This document shows, piece by piece, positions 7,306-13,191 of a stretch of 25,674 nucleotides of DNA. The first letter of the stretch is position 1, and the number at the start of each line of letters is the position of its first letter. The notes beneath the pieces were generated by a model, which saw only the letters and a list, made by a program, of their open reading frames with translations, was not told the origin of the DNA and made no database searches. Where the stretch lies: positions 1 through 25,674 of the forward strand of contig DXZR01000031.1 of assembly GCA_019419555.1 (NCBI GenBank), given 5' to 3'. The DNA comes from Collinsella sp. (lineage in GTDB: Bacteria; Actinomycetota; Coriobacteriia; Coriobacteriales; Coriobacteriaceae). The translations under genes were made by a program, and so were the position numbers.

Positions 7306-7947
7306 ATGGCACTTGAGAAGATTGACATCGACACCCTCGACCCGGCGGCGACCATCGTCGTGGCAACGGGCAACGCTCATAAGCTCACCGAGATCGAGGC
7401 CATTTTGGGCAAGGTCATGCCCGAGGTGCGCTTTGTGGCGCTCGGCCAGCTGGGCGATTTTGAGGATCCCGAGGAAAACGGCACGACGTTTTTGGAGAAC
7501 GCCATCATCAAGGCCCAAGCCGCGGTCGAAGAGACGGGGCTCATGGCCATTGCCGACGATTCGGGCTTGGTCGTTGATGCCCTGGACGGCGAGCCGGGCG
7601 TGTATAGCGCGCGCTATGCGGGCGTGCACGGCGACGATGCCGCCAACAACGCCAAGCTGCTCGTTAACCTGGAAGGCGTGGCCGACGAGGATCGCACCGC
7701 GCGCTTTATGAGCGTCGTTGCGCTCATCGACACGGACGGTTTGGTCACCTATGGCGAGGGCGCCTGCGAGGGCACTATCGCACACGAGGGCCGCGGCGAT
7801 CACGGCTTTGGCTACGACCCGCTGTTCCTGCCGGTCGACACGCCGGGCAAGACCATGGCCGAGCTCACGGCGGACGAGAAGAACGCCATCAGCCATCGAT
7901 TCCATGCGCTCGAACACCTATCTGCCAAACTGACGGGCGAGGAGTAG
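7306..7947 (+). CDS. rdgB: XTP/dITP pyrophosphatase (HAM1/RdgB family)
   Basis: Hydrolyses non-canonical purine triphosphates (ITP, dITP, XTP) to monophosphates, keeping them out of DNA and RNA. 213 residues. The nucleotide-binding motif VATGNAHK begins at residue 19, the catalytic ADDSGL motif has Asp84-Asp85, and EPGVYSARYAG and the C-terminal GFGYDPLFLP and ISHR motifs are intact. About 10-15 extra N-terminal residues precede the usual start of the fold, but AAGGAGG at 7293-7299 makes the 7306 start secure. dtd follows after 3 nt, so the two form one operon of quality-control enzymes. Confidence 0.93.
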   Translation: MALEKIDIDTLDPAATIVVATGNAHKLTEIEAILGKVMPEVRFVALGQLGDFEDPEENGTTFLENAIIKAQAAVEETGLMAIADDSGLVVDALDGEPGVYSARYAGVHGDDAANNAKLLVNLEGVADEDRTARFMSVVALIDTDGLVTYGEGACEGTIAHEGRGDHGFGYDPLFLPVDTPGKTMAELTADEKNAISHRFHALEHLSAKLTGEE

Positions 7948-7950
7948 GCC

Positions 7951-8397
7951 GTGCGTGCGGTGGTGCAGCGCGTACTCAACGCCGGCGTGACGGTCGATGG
8001 CGAGTGCGTGGGCCGCATTGGACGAGGCTACCTGGTGCTGCTGGGTGTGGGCCATGGCGATACGCGTGCCGAGGCCGACAAGCTGTGGGGCAAGCTCCGC
8101 GGGTTGCGTATCAACGAGGACGAGAACGGCAAGACCAACTTGGCGCTTGCCGATGTCGACGGCGAGGTGCTCGTGGTGTCGCAGTTCACGCTGTTCGCCG
8201 ACTGCCGCCACGGTCGCCGTCCGTCGTTTACGGATGCCGGCGCACCCGATGTTGCCAACGAGCTCTACGAGTACTTCCTGACGCTCGTTCGTCAAGATGT
8301 CGAACACGTGGCGCACGGCATTTTTGGCGCCGATATGAAAGTCGACTTGGTCAACGACGGCCCATTCACCATCGTCTTGGACACCGATTGTCTGTAA
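7951..8397 (+). CDS. dtd: D-aminoacyl-tRNA deacylase
   Basis: Removes D-amino acids, and glycine mischarged on tRNA-Ala, from tRNA; homodimer in the cytosol. 148 residues, the family length. Both signatures are present: the SQFTL motif at 77-81 leading to GRRPSF, and the NDGPFT motif at 135-140, equivalent to the NxGPxT loop holding the catalytic Thr and cis-Pro. The start is GTG at 7951, 3 nt after the rdgB stop, with GAGGAG at 7939-7944 inside the end of rdgB. This implies translational coupling. Confidence 0.93.
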   Translation: MRAVVQRVLNAGVTVDGECVGRIGRGYLVLLGVGHGDTRAEADKLWGKLRGLRINEDENGKTNLALADVDGEVLVVSQFTLFADCRHGRRPSFTDAGAPDVANELYEYFLTLVRQDVEHVAHGIFGADMKVDLVNDGPFTIVLDTDCL

Positions 8398-8430
8398 GTA
8401 GTCAATTTGGGACCGGGCTTTTTTAGCTAC

Positions 8431-8460
8431 TTGCGTATGGCCACAACAGGGTGCTATAGT
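8431..8460 (+). promoter_or_regulatory. veg-ispE promoter
   Basis: TTGCGT (8431-8436), 18 nt, then TATAGT (8455-8460), with TGC directly before the -10 (extended -10). The predicted start near 8467 gives a leader of about 60 nt with a small hairpin. It is one of the best promoter matches in the window. Confidence 0.6.
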
Positions 8461-8480
8461 ATTAGAGTTTTGTCTATCTT

Positions 8481-8500
8481 AGGGGTATTATCCCCTTTTT
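8481..8500 (+). terminator. Small leader hairpin with T-run upstream of veg
   Basis: AGGGG (8481-8485) and CCCCT (8492-8496) enclose a 6-nt loop and are followed directly by T8496-8500. A 5-bp stem is weak for a terminator. Its position between promoter and start codon suggests pausing or partial attenuation. Confidence 0.35.
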
Positions 8501-8527
8501 GAATTGCACCTTCTGGAGGCCCTGTTC

Positions 8528-8824
8528 ATGGAAGAGATGGAAGTCAATCACGTCGACGACATCCACGAGAAGCTGACCGATATGGTGGGCGATCGCGTCA
8601 AGGTTAAGGCCAACATGGGCCGTACCCGCGTCGTCGAGCGCATGGGCACCATCAAGAGCGTCCACCCGGCCGTCTTTATCGTCGAGGTTGACGAGCGCCG
8701 CGGCCGCAAGTCGCGTCAGTCCTACCAGTATATCGATGTCCTCACCGGTCAGGTCGAGCTGTTCGACCCTGAGAGCGGCGAGCATATCTTTACCCCGCTC
8801 GGCAATCAGCTCGAGGAGCATTAA
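8528..8824 (+). CDS. veg: Veg family protein
   Basis: Small conserved protein of 98 residues of the Veg family (DUF1021). In Bacillus subtilis Veg has been linked to biofilm regulation, but its biochemical role is not settled. Recognised from VGDRVKVKANMGRTRVVERMGTIKSVHPAVFIVEV and the central RKSRQSYQYIDVLTGQVEL. It has no membrane segment or signal peptide. The ATG at 8528 is preferred over an in-frame TTG at 8504 because CTGGAGG lies 8 nt upstream. It sits 2 nt before ispE, the same neighbour order as in Bacillus, which supports the call. It has its own extended -10 promoter and short leader hairpin. Confidence 0.85.
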   Translation: MEEMEVNHVDDIHEKLTDMVGDRVKVKANMGRTRVVERMGTIKSVHPAVFIVEVDERRGRKSRQSYQYIDVLTGQVELFDPESGEHIFTPLGNQLEEH

Positions 8825-8826
8825 CG

Positions 8827-9723
8827 GTGACCGATCGGTCCCTGACTCTTTCCGCGCCGGCAAAGATTAACCTCTACCTGGGGGTTCATACCGAGCGCGA
8901 TGACCGCGGCTACCACAGGGTCGATTCCCTGATGGCGGCCGTCGGTCTTTCCGATACCGTGACGGTCACGCCGGCGCAGGCGCTGACCGTCCAGACGGTT
9001 CCAGCATCAGATTTTCCCATGCAAAAGAATACGGCGTATCGGGCTGCGGTTGCTATGGCCGAGCATTATGGTCGCGAGGCAAACATCTGCGTGACGATTG
9101 AGAAGCGCATTCCATTGTGCGCCGGCTTGGGCGGCCCCTCGACGGATGCGGCCGCGGTCATTGTCGCCTTGGCGGAGCTCTGGGGCATTGATCGCACCGA
9201 CCCAGCGCTCGACGACATTGCGCGGGGCATTGGTGCTGACGTCCCGTTCTTTTTGCACGCGAGTCCTGCGTTCTACGTAGGTGGGGGAGACGTGCTGGCA
9301 ACTGAGTACCCCGCGCTGCCCGTGACGCCCGTCGTGCTGGTTAAGCCGCGCGAGGCGAGCGTTTCGACAATTGAGGCCTATCGACGTTTTGACGAGGCCC
9401 CGGTGCCTGCGGACAAGCCCGGAGCGATCGCATCTGCCCTTCGCTCGGGAGACGCAGAGGCGGCCTACGCGCTCGTCCACAACAACTTGGGTGTCATTTC
9501 CGCGCAGATGGAGCCGCGGATTCAAACGGTGCTCGACTGGCTTCGTTCACGGGACGGTACCATTGCCGTAAATGTGTGCGGTTCGGGTGCCTGCTCGTTT
9601 GCCCTCTGCGATACCGCCGCCACGGCAGTCAATCTTGCGGCAGACGCTCAACAAAACGGCTGGTGGGCTTATGCAACGGAGCTCGTTTCCGACGCGGTCC
9701 GCATTGAAGCGCCAAAGAAGTAA
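8827..9723 (+). CDS. ispE: 4-diphosphocytidyl-2-C-methyl-D-erythritol kinase
   Basis: GHMP kinase of the methylerythritol phosphate pathway; phosphorylates CDP-methylerythritol on the 2-hydroxyl for isoprenoid synthesis. 298 residues. It shows the N-terminal APAKINLYLG with catalytic Lys13, the ATP loop GLGGPSTDAAA (100-110) and GADVPFF with Asp138. The loop has Pro-Ser-Thr where most homologues read GGGSSDAAA, a mild variation. The start is GTG, with GAGGAG at 8813-8818 inside veg and only 2 nt between genes, so translation is probably coupled. The end lies 49 nt before tRNA-Pro. Confidence 0.93.
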   Translation: MTDRSLTLSAPAKINLYLGVHTERDDRGYHRVDSLMAAVGLSDTVTVTPAQALTVQTVPASDFPMQKNTAYRAAVAMAEHYGREANICVTIEKRIPLCAGLGGPSTDAAAVIVALAELWGIDRTDPALDDIARGIGADVPFFLHASPAFYVGGGDVLATEYPALPVTPVVLVKPREASVSTIEAYRRFDEAPVPADKPGAIASALRSGDAEAAYALVHNNLGVISAQMEPRIQTVLDWLRSRDGTIAVNVCGSGACSFALCDTAATAVNLAADAQQNGWWAYATELVSDAVRIEAPKK

Positions 9724-9732
9724 AAATTTCTC

Positions 9733-9764
9733 TGGCACACGACGGAAATCTTTGTTACTATAGT
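9733..9764 (+). promoter_or_regulatory. Probable tRNA-Pro promoter
   Basis: TATAGT (9759-9764), five of six matches, ends 8 nt before the tRNA 5' end. The -35 is weak (TGGCAC at 9733-9738, 20-nt spacing). The tRNA transcript would have almost no leader. Confidence 0.4.
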
Positions 9765-9772
9765 CGAGCTAA

Positions 9773-9849
9773 CGGGTTGTGGCTCAGTTTGGTAGAGCAC
9801 TGCGTTCGGGACGCAGGGGTCGCTGGTTCAAATCCAGTCAACCCGACCA
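9773..9849 (+). tRNA. tRNA-Pro (anticodon CGG)
   Basis: Complete 77-nt cloverleaf: acceptor CGGGTTG pairing with CAACCCG, D-arm GCTC/GAGC, anticodon stem CTGCG/CGCAG with loop TTCGGGA, T-arm GCTGG/CCAGT with loop TTCAAAT, and encoded ACCA. The anticodon is CGG (9807-9809), reading CCG. A C at position 1 is typical of bacterial tRNA-Pro. A terminator begins 11 nt after the CCA. Confidence 0.95.
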
Positions 9850-9859
9850 GAGCATGAGG

Positions 9860-9888
9860 AGGGACCGCTTCTTGCGGTCCCTTTTTTT
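9860..9888 (+). terminator. tRNA-Pro terminator
   Basis: AGGGACCGC (9860-9868) and GCGGTCCCT (9874-9882) pair perfectly around TTCTT and run into seven Ts. It is a textbook intrinsic terminator. Confidence 0.92.
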
Positions 9889-9896
9889 AGCTATTG

Positions 9897-9925
9897 TTGT
9901 GATACCGCGATACCCGCGGTATACT
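9897..9925 (+). promoter_or_regulatory. tatA promoter
   Basis: TTGTGA (9897-9902), 17 nt, TATACT (9920-9925); the -10 matches at five of six and the -35 at four of six. The predicted start is near 9932, about 30 nt before the tatA ATG. Confidence 0.6.
9902..9922 (+). promoter_or_regulatory. Operator-like dyad inside the tatA promoter
   Basis: ATACCGCG (9902-9909) and CGCGGTAT (9915-9922) are perfect inverted repeats separated by 5 nt. They fill the spacer between the -35 and -10 boxes and overlap the first bases of the -10. This is the position of a repressor site. The cognate regulator is unknown. Confidence 0.42.
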
Positions 9926-9961
9926 CATTCGAGCTTGTCTCGCTGTATTGTGGAGGTCTAC

Positions 9962-10237
9962 ATGTTTGGACTGAGGGCTCCTGAGCTCATCATTATTCTC
10001 GTCGTTGTCCTGATTATCTTTGGGCCCAAGAACCTGCCGAAGCTCGGCAAGTCCCTCGGCTCTACCGTCAAGAATATCCGCGAGGGTATGGAGGGCGACG
10101 ATAAGGGCGAAACCAAGCAGGCCGAGGACGTTGTGGTCGAGGAGTCCAAGGAGGACAAGGAGATCGCAGAGCTCGAGGCCAAGCTCGCTGCTGCCAAGCA
10201 AAAGAAGGCAGAGGACAGCGACGCGGACGCAGAGTAG
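9962..10237 (+). CDS. tatA: Sec-independent (Tat) translocase subunit TatA
   Basis: Small membrane protein that multimerises to let folded twin-arginine proteins across the cytoplasmic membrane. 91 residues: a short N-terminus, one membrane helix (about 7-23, rich in Ile/Val/Leu), the FGPKNLPKLGKSLG hinge and amphipathic helix, and a charged Lys/Glu-rich tail ending in acidic residues. TGGAGG at 9951-9956 sets the start; an open frame extends upstream through the tRNA but has no signal. TatC is not in the window, so this is a single-gene unit with its own promoter and terminator. A TatB-like role cannot be ruled out from sequence alone. Confidence 0.9.
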   Translation: MFGLRAPELIIILVVVLIIFGPKNLPKLGKSLGSTVKNIREGMEGDDKGETKQAEDVVVEESKEDKEIAELEAKLAAAKQKKAEDSDADAE

Positions 10238-10262
10238 TCCCATCCCTTTGGGGTGAGCACCT

Positions 10263-10295
10263 GACCGGCTTGCCCGCAGGCTAGCCGGTCTTTTT
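10263..10295 (+). terminator. tatA terminator
   Basis: GACCGGCT (10263-10270) pairs with AGCCGGTC (10283-10290), with an inner GCC/GGC stem, and is followed by five Ts. It lies 25 nt after the tatA stop. Confidence 0.9.
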
Positions 10296-10300
10296 CGTTT

Positions 10301-10329
10301 TTGTTGACAGTTGATCGTTACATCATAGT
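10301..10329 (+). promoter_or_regulatory. Probable greA promoter
   Basis: Perfect TTGACA at 10304-10309, but the only -10-like word, CATAGT (10324-10329), is 14 nt away. TTGTTG at 10301-10306 gives a 17-nt spacing to the same -10. A promoter here is likely because a terminator precedes and greA follows; the exact boxes are uncertain. Confidence 0.4.
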
Positions 10330-10344
10330 TGGGGAGATATCCGT

Positions 10345-10815
10345 ATGGACGCAAGCCAGATCGTACTGACCGCTGAGGGCCGCCAGAAGCTCGTCGAGGA
10401 GCTCGCTTGGCGTGAGGGCGATTACGCCAAGGAGATCGTCGAGGACATCAAGGAAGCTCGCGCGTTCGGCGACCTTTCGGAGAACTCCGAGTACGACGCC
10501 GCTAAGGACAAGCAGGCCCAGAACGCCGCTCGTATTGCCGAGATCCAGGCCATCCTCGCCAACGCTCAGGTTGCTGCCACCACGGGCGACCTGACCGTTT
10601 CCATCGGTTCCACCGTTTCGCTGATTGATCCCAACGGCGAGGTCATGGAAGTCACGCTCGTCGGTACCACCGAGACCAACTCGCTCGAGCACAAGATTTC
10701 CAACGAGTCTCCGGTCGGTCACGCCATCATTGGTCACGGCGAGGGCGACTCCGTCGAGGTCGTTACGCCTTCCGGCAAGACTCGCGTCTACACCATCGCC
10801 AAGATCGCACGCTAG
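10345..10815 (+). CDS. greA: Transcription elongation factor GreA
   Basis: Binds the RNA polymerase secondary channel and stimulates cleavage of backtracked RNA. 156 residues, the standard size. The N-terminal coiled coil (about 1-75) carries the tip motif FGDLSENSEYDAAK, with acidic residues Asp43 and Glu46 that coordinate the second Mg ion. The C-terminal FKBP-like domain includes VSLIDPNGEVMEVTLVG and SPVGHAIIGHGEGDSVEV. GGGGAG lies 8 nt before the ATG. lysS follows after a terminator, so the pair is probably partly co-transcribed. Confidence 0.95.
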   Translation: MDASQIVLTAEGRQKLVEELAWREGDYAKEIVEDIKEARAFGDLSENSEYDAAKDKQAQNAARIAEIQAILANAQVAATTGDLTVSIGSTVSLIDPNGEVMEVTLVGTTETNSLEHKISNESPVGHAIIGHGEGDSVEVVTPSGKTRVYTIAKIAR

Positions 10816-10819
10816 ACCA

Positions 10820-10876
10820 CGGTCCCGCGTAAAGGTATGTTTTCGCTCCCTGGGACCGAATCCTGGGGAGCGTTTT
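10820..10876 (+). terminator. Terminator between greA and lysS with a competing upstream stem
   Basis: The strand at 10844-10855 pairs with 10861-10872 (12 bp with two G-T pairs, loop CCGAA) and runs into TTTT (10873-10876). CGGTCCC at 10820-10826 can instead pair with GGGACCG at 10852-10858, which uses part of the 5' arm and loop of the terminator; the two folds exclude each other. The lysS ribosome-binding site begins 5 nt after the T-run and no separate promoter fits between, so lysS transcription from upstream must pass this structure. Confidence 0.55.
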
Positions 10877-10894
10877 AGTTTGAGGAGCTAACTT

Positions 10895-12859
10895 ATGGCA
10901 GAGAACCAGAACGCCGCCGATCAGGCATCGACGCTCAACGACGAGCGCGCCACCCGCCTGGCCAAGCGCGCCGCCCTGTTCGAGGCGGGCCAGAACCCCT
11001 ATCCCGAGCACTCTGAGCTTGAGGACTACGTCGCCGATATCGAGACTAAGTACGCCGATCTTGCCGATGGTGAGGACACCGAGGATGTCGTGAAGATCGC
11101 CGGCCGTGTGGTCGCCAAGCGCGGTCAGGGCAAGATCATGTTCATCGTCGTGCGCGATGCGACTGCCGAGATTCAACTGTTCTGCCGCATCAACGACATG
11201 GACGAGGCTGCCTGGAATACGCTCAAGGCCCTCGACCTGGGCGACATCCTGGGCGTGACCGGCGTGGTCGTGCGCACCCAGCGCGGCCAGCTTTCCGTTG
11301 CCCCTAAGAGCGCGACCCTGCTTTCCAAGGCCGTTCGTCCACTGCCCGAGAAGTTCCACGGTCTTTCCGACAAGGAGACCCGCTATCGCCAGCGCTATGT
11401 CGACCTGATCGCCAACGACGACGTTCGCGAGACCTTCCGTAAGCGTTCGCAGATTCTCTCCACCTTCCGTCGCTTTATGGAGTCCGACGGCTACATGGAG
11501 GTCGAGACCCCCATCCTGCAGACCATCCAGGGTGGTGCCACGGCCAAGCCGTTCATTACCCACTTCAACGCGCTCGATCAGGAGTGCTACCTGCGTATTG
11601 CCACCGAGCTGCACCTCAAGCGCTGCATCGTCGGTGGTTTTGAGCGTGTGTTCGAGATCGGCCGCATCTTCCGTAACGAGGGCATGGACCTTACTCACAA
11701 CCCCGAGTTCACCACGATGGAGGCCTACCGTGCCTTCTCCGACCTCGAGGGCATGAAGGCGCTTGCCCAGGGCGTCATTAAGGCGGCTAACAAGGCCATC
11801 GGCAACCCCGAGGTCATCGAGTACCAGGGCCAGGCCATCGACCTTTCTGGTGAGTGGGCCAGCCGTCCCATGACCGACATCGTCTCCGACGTGCTCGGCA
11901 AGCAGGTCACCATCGACACGCCGGTCGAGGAGCTTGCTGCCGCCGCGCGCGAGAAGGGCCTGGAGATTAAGCCCGAGTGGACCGCCGGCAAGATTATCGC
12001 CGAGATCTACGATGAGCTGGGCGAGGACACCATCGTCAACCCCACGTTCGTGTGCGATTACCCCATCGAGGTCAGCCCGCTTGCCAAGCGCTTTGAGGAC
12101 GACCCGCGCCTGACGCACCGCTTTGAGCTGGTTATTGCCGGTCACGAGTACGCCAACGCGTTCTCTGAGCTCAACGACCCGGTTGACCAGGCCGAGCGCT
12201 TTGCCGCTCAGATGGCCGAGAAGGCCGGCGGTGACGACGAGGCCATGGAGTACGACGAGGACTACGTGCGCGCCCTCGAGTACGGTATGCCTCCTGCGGG
12301 CGGCATCGGCATCGGCATCGACCGCGTGGTCATGCTGCTCACCAACCAGGCTTCTATCCGCGACGTGCTGCTGTTCCCGCACATGAAGCCCGAGAAGGGT
12401 TTCCAGTCCGGTGCCGCTGCCGCCAAGGCTGCCGAGGCCGGCAACGCCGCGAGCCCGTTCGTTAAGTCGCTTAAGCCCACGCTCGATTACTCCAAGATCG
12501 CCGTTGAGCCGCTGTTTGAGGAGTTCGTCGACTTTGATACCTTCTCCAAGAGCGACTTCCGCGCTGTGAAGGTCAAGGCATGCGAGGCCGTCAAGAAGTC
12601 CAAGAAGCTGCTGAACTTTACGCTCGACGACGGCACCGGCACCGACCGCACCATCCTCTCCGGTATTCACGCTTATTACGAGCCCGAGGACCTGGTTGGC
12701 AAGACCTTGCTCGCCATCACCAACCTGCCTCCGCGCAAGATGATGGGCATTCCCAGCTGCGGCATGCTCATCAGTGCCATCCACGAGGAGGAGGGCGAGG
12801 AGCGTCTCAACCTGATCCAGCTCGACGCTTCCATCCCCGCCGGCGCAAAGATGTACTAG
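10895..12859 (+). CDS. lysS: Lysyl-tRNA synthetase (class II) with C-terminal tRNA-binding domain
   Basis: Charges tRNA-Lys with lysine in the cytosol. 654 residues, against about 500 for most bacterial LysRS. The N-terminal OB fold (about 60-165) binds the anticodon. The class II core has motif 2 (FEIGRIFRNEGMDLTHNPEF, from 253) and motif 3 (GGIGIGIDRVVML, 470-482). After a linker rich in Ala, residues about 550-654 match the EMAP/Trbp111-type tRNA-binding domain usually found at the end of MetRS or the start of PheT: SDFRAVKVKACEAVKKSKKL, then ILSGIHAYYEPEDLVGK and MMGIPSCGMLISA. No frame break lies in between, so this is a true fusion. GAGGAG at 10882-10887 sets the start. Confidence 0.95.
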   Translation: MAENQNAADQASTLNDERATRLAKRAALFEAGQNPYPEHSELEDYVADIETKYADLADGEDTEDVVKIAGRVVAKRGQGKIMFIVVRDATAEIQLFCRINDMDEAAWNTLKALDLGDILGVTGVVVRTQRGQLSVAPKSATLLSKAVRPLPEKFHGLSDKETRYRQRYVDLIANDDVRETFRKRSQILSTFRRFMESDGYMEVETPILQTIQGGATAKPFITHFNALDQECYLRIATELHLKRCIVGGFERVFEIGRIFRNEGMDLTHNPEFTTMEAYRAFSDLEGMKALAQGVIKAANKAIGNPEVIEYQGQAIDLSGEWASRPMTDIVSDVLGKQVTIDTPVEELAAAAREKGLEIKPEWTAGKIIAEIYDELGEDTIVNPTFVCDYPIEVSPLAKRFEDDPRLTHRFELVIAGHEYANAFSELNDPVDQAERFAAQMAEKAGGDDEAMEYDEDYVRALEYGMPPAGGIGIGIDRVVMLLTNQASIRDVLLFPHMKPEKGFQSGAAAAKAAEAGNAASPFVKSLKPTLDYSKIAVEPLFEEFVDFDTFSKSDFRAVKVKACEAVKKSKKLLNFTLDDGTGTDRTILSGIHAYYEPEDLVGKTLLAITNLPPRKMMGIPSCGMLISAIHEEEGEERLNLIQLDASIPAGAKMY

Positions 12860-12861
12860 GG

Positions 12862-12891
12862 GGTTACGGCGTTTTACCAAACGCCGTAACC
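12862..12891. repeat. Perfect 13-bp hairpin after lysS
   Basis: GGTTACGGCGTTT (12862-12874) and AAACGCCGTAACC (12879-12891) pair perfectly around TACC. There is no T-run, so it is unlikely to terminate alone; an mRNA 3'-end stabiliser is possible. It starts 3 nt after the lysS stop. Confidence 0.5.
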
Positions 12892-12938
12892 GCTCGACGC
12901 TGCGCGGGCCGCATTTGGACAATCTGACGTTCAACTTC

Positions 12939-12973
12939 AAGGGCGCGACCAAAAGGTCAGCGCCCTTTCGTTT
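12939..12973 (+). terminator. lysS terminator
   Basis: AAGGGCGC plus GACC (12939-12950) pairs with GGTC and GCGCCCTT (12955-12967) around AAAA with a single bulged A, followed by TCGTTT. The stem is strong and the T-tract is short. Confidence 0.6.
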
Positions 12974-13027
12974 CACGTCACCTTGTCACAAATGCGACCC
13001 GCTCGCTGGCGTTGCCAAAACATCGAT

Positions 13028-13085
13028 GTAGTCATTGGGGACGTTCTTAAACGACTAGTCATTCAAGAACGTCCTCAATGACTAC
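13028..13085. repeat. REP-like doublet 3 (two inverted GGAC-loop units)
   Basis: The outer arms 13028-13048 and 13065-13085 pair over 20 of 21 positions. The segment also resolves into two overlapping units. Unit 3a has TAGTCATT (13029-13036), loop GGGGACGTTCTTA and AACGACTA. Unit 3b, on the minus strand, has TAGTCATT, loop GAGGACGTTCTTG and AATGACTA (plus 13056-13084). Each has 8-nt arms and a 13-nt loop with GGAC at loop positions 3-6. The 332-bp gap 12860-13191 otherwise holds only the two lysS hairpins and the upstream region of the next gene, for which I see no clear promoter. Confidence 0.6.
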
Positions 13086-13191
13086 TCAACGGCTATTGAG
13101 CGCATGGTTCGCATGACAGCCGTCTCTTTTATGTTTCCTTTAGCCGTTGCTGCCTAGGATGGGGGTTAGTCGGTAGGAAGGGAGCGTCTAT

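Noticed and set aside
10816..10876. T-box riboswitch upstream of lysS (CGGTCCCGCG recalls the T-box core)
   Set aside because: There is no room for a specifier loop or stem I after the greA stop, and the match to the conserved T-box sequence is partial. Kept only as a general attenuator candidate.
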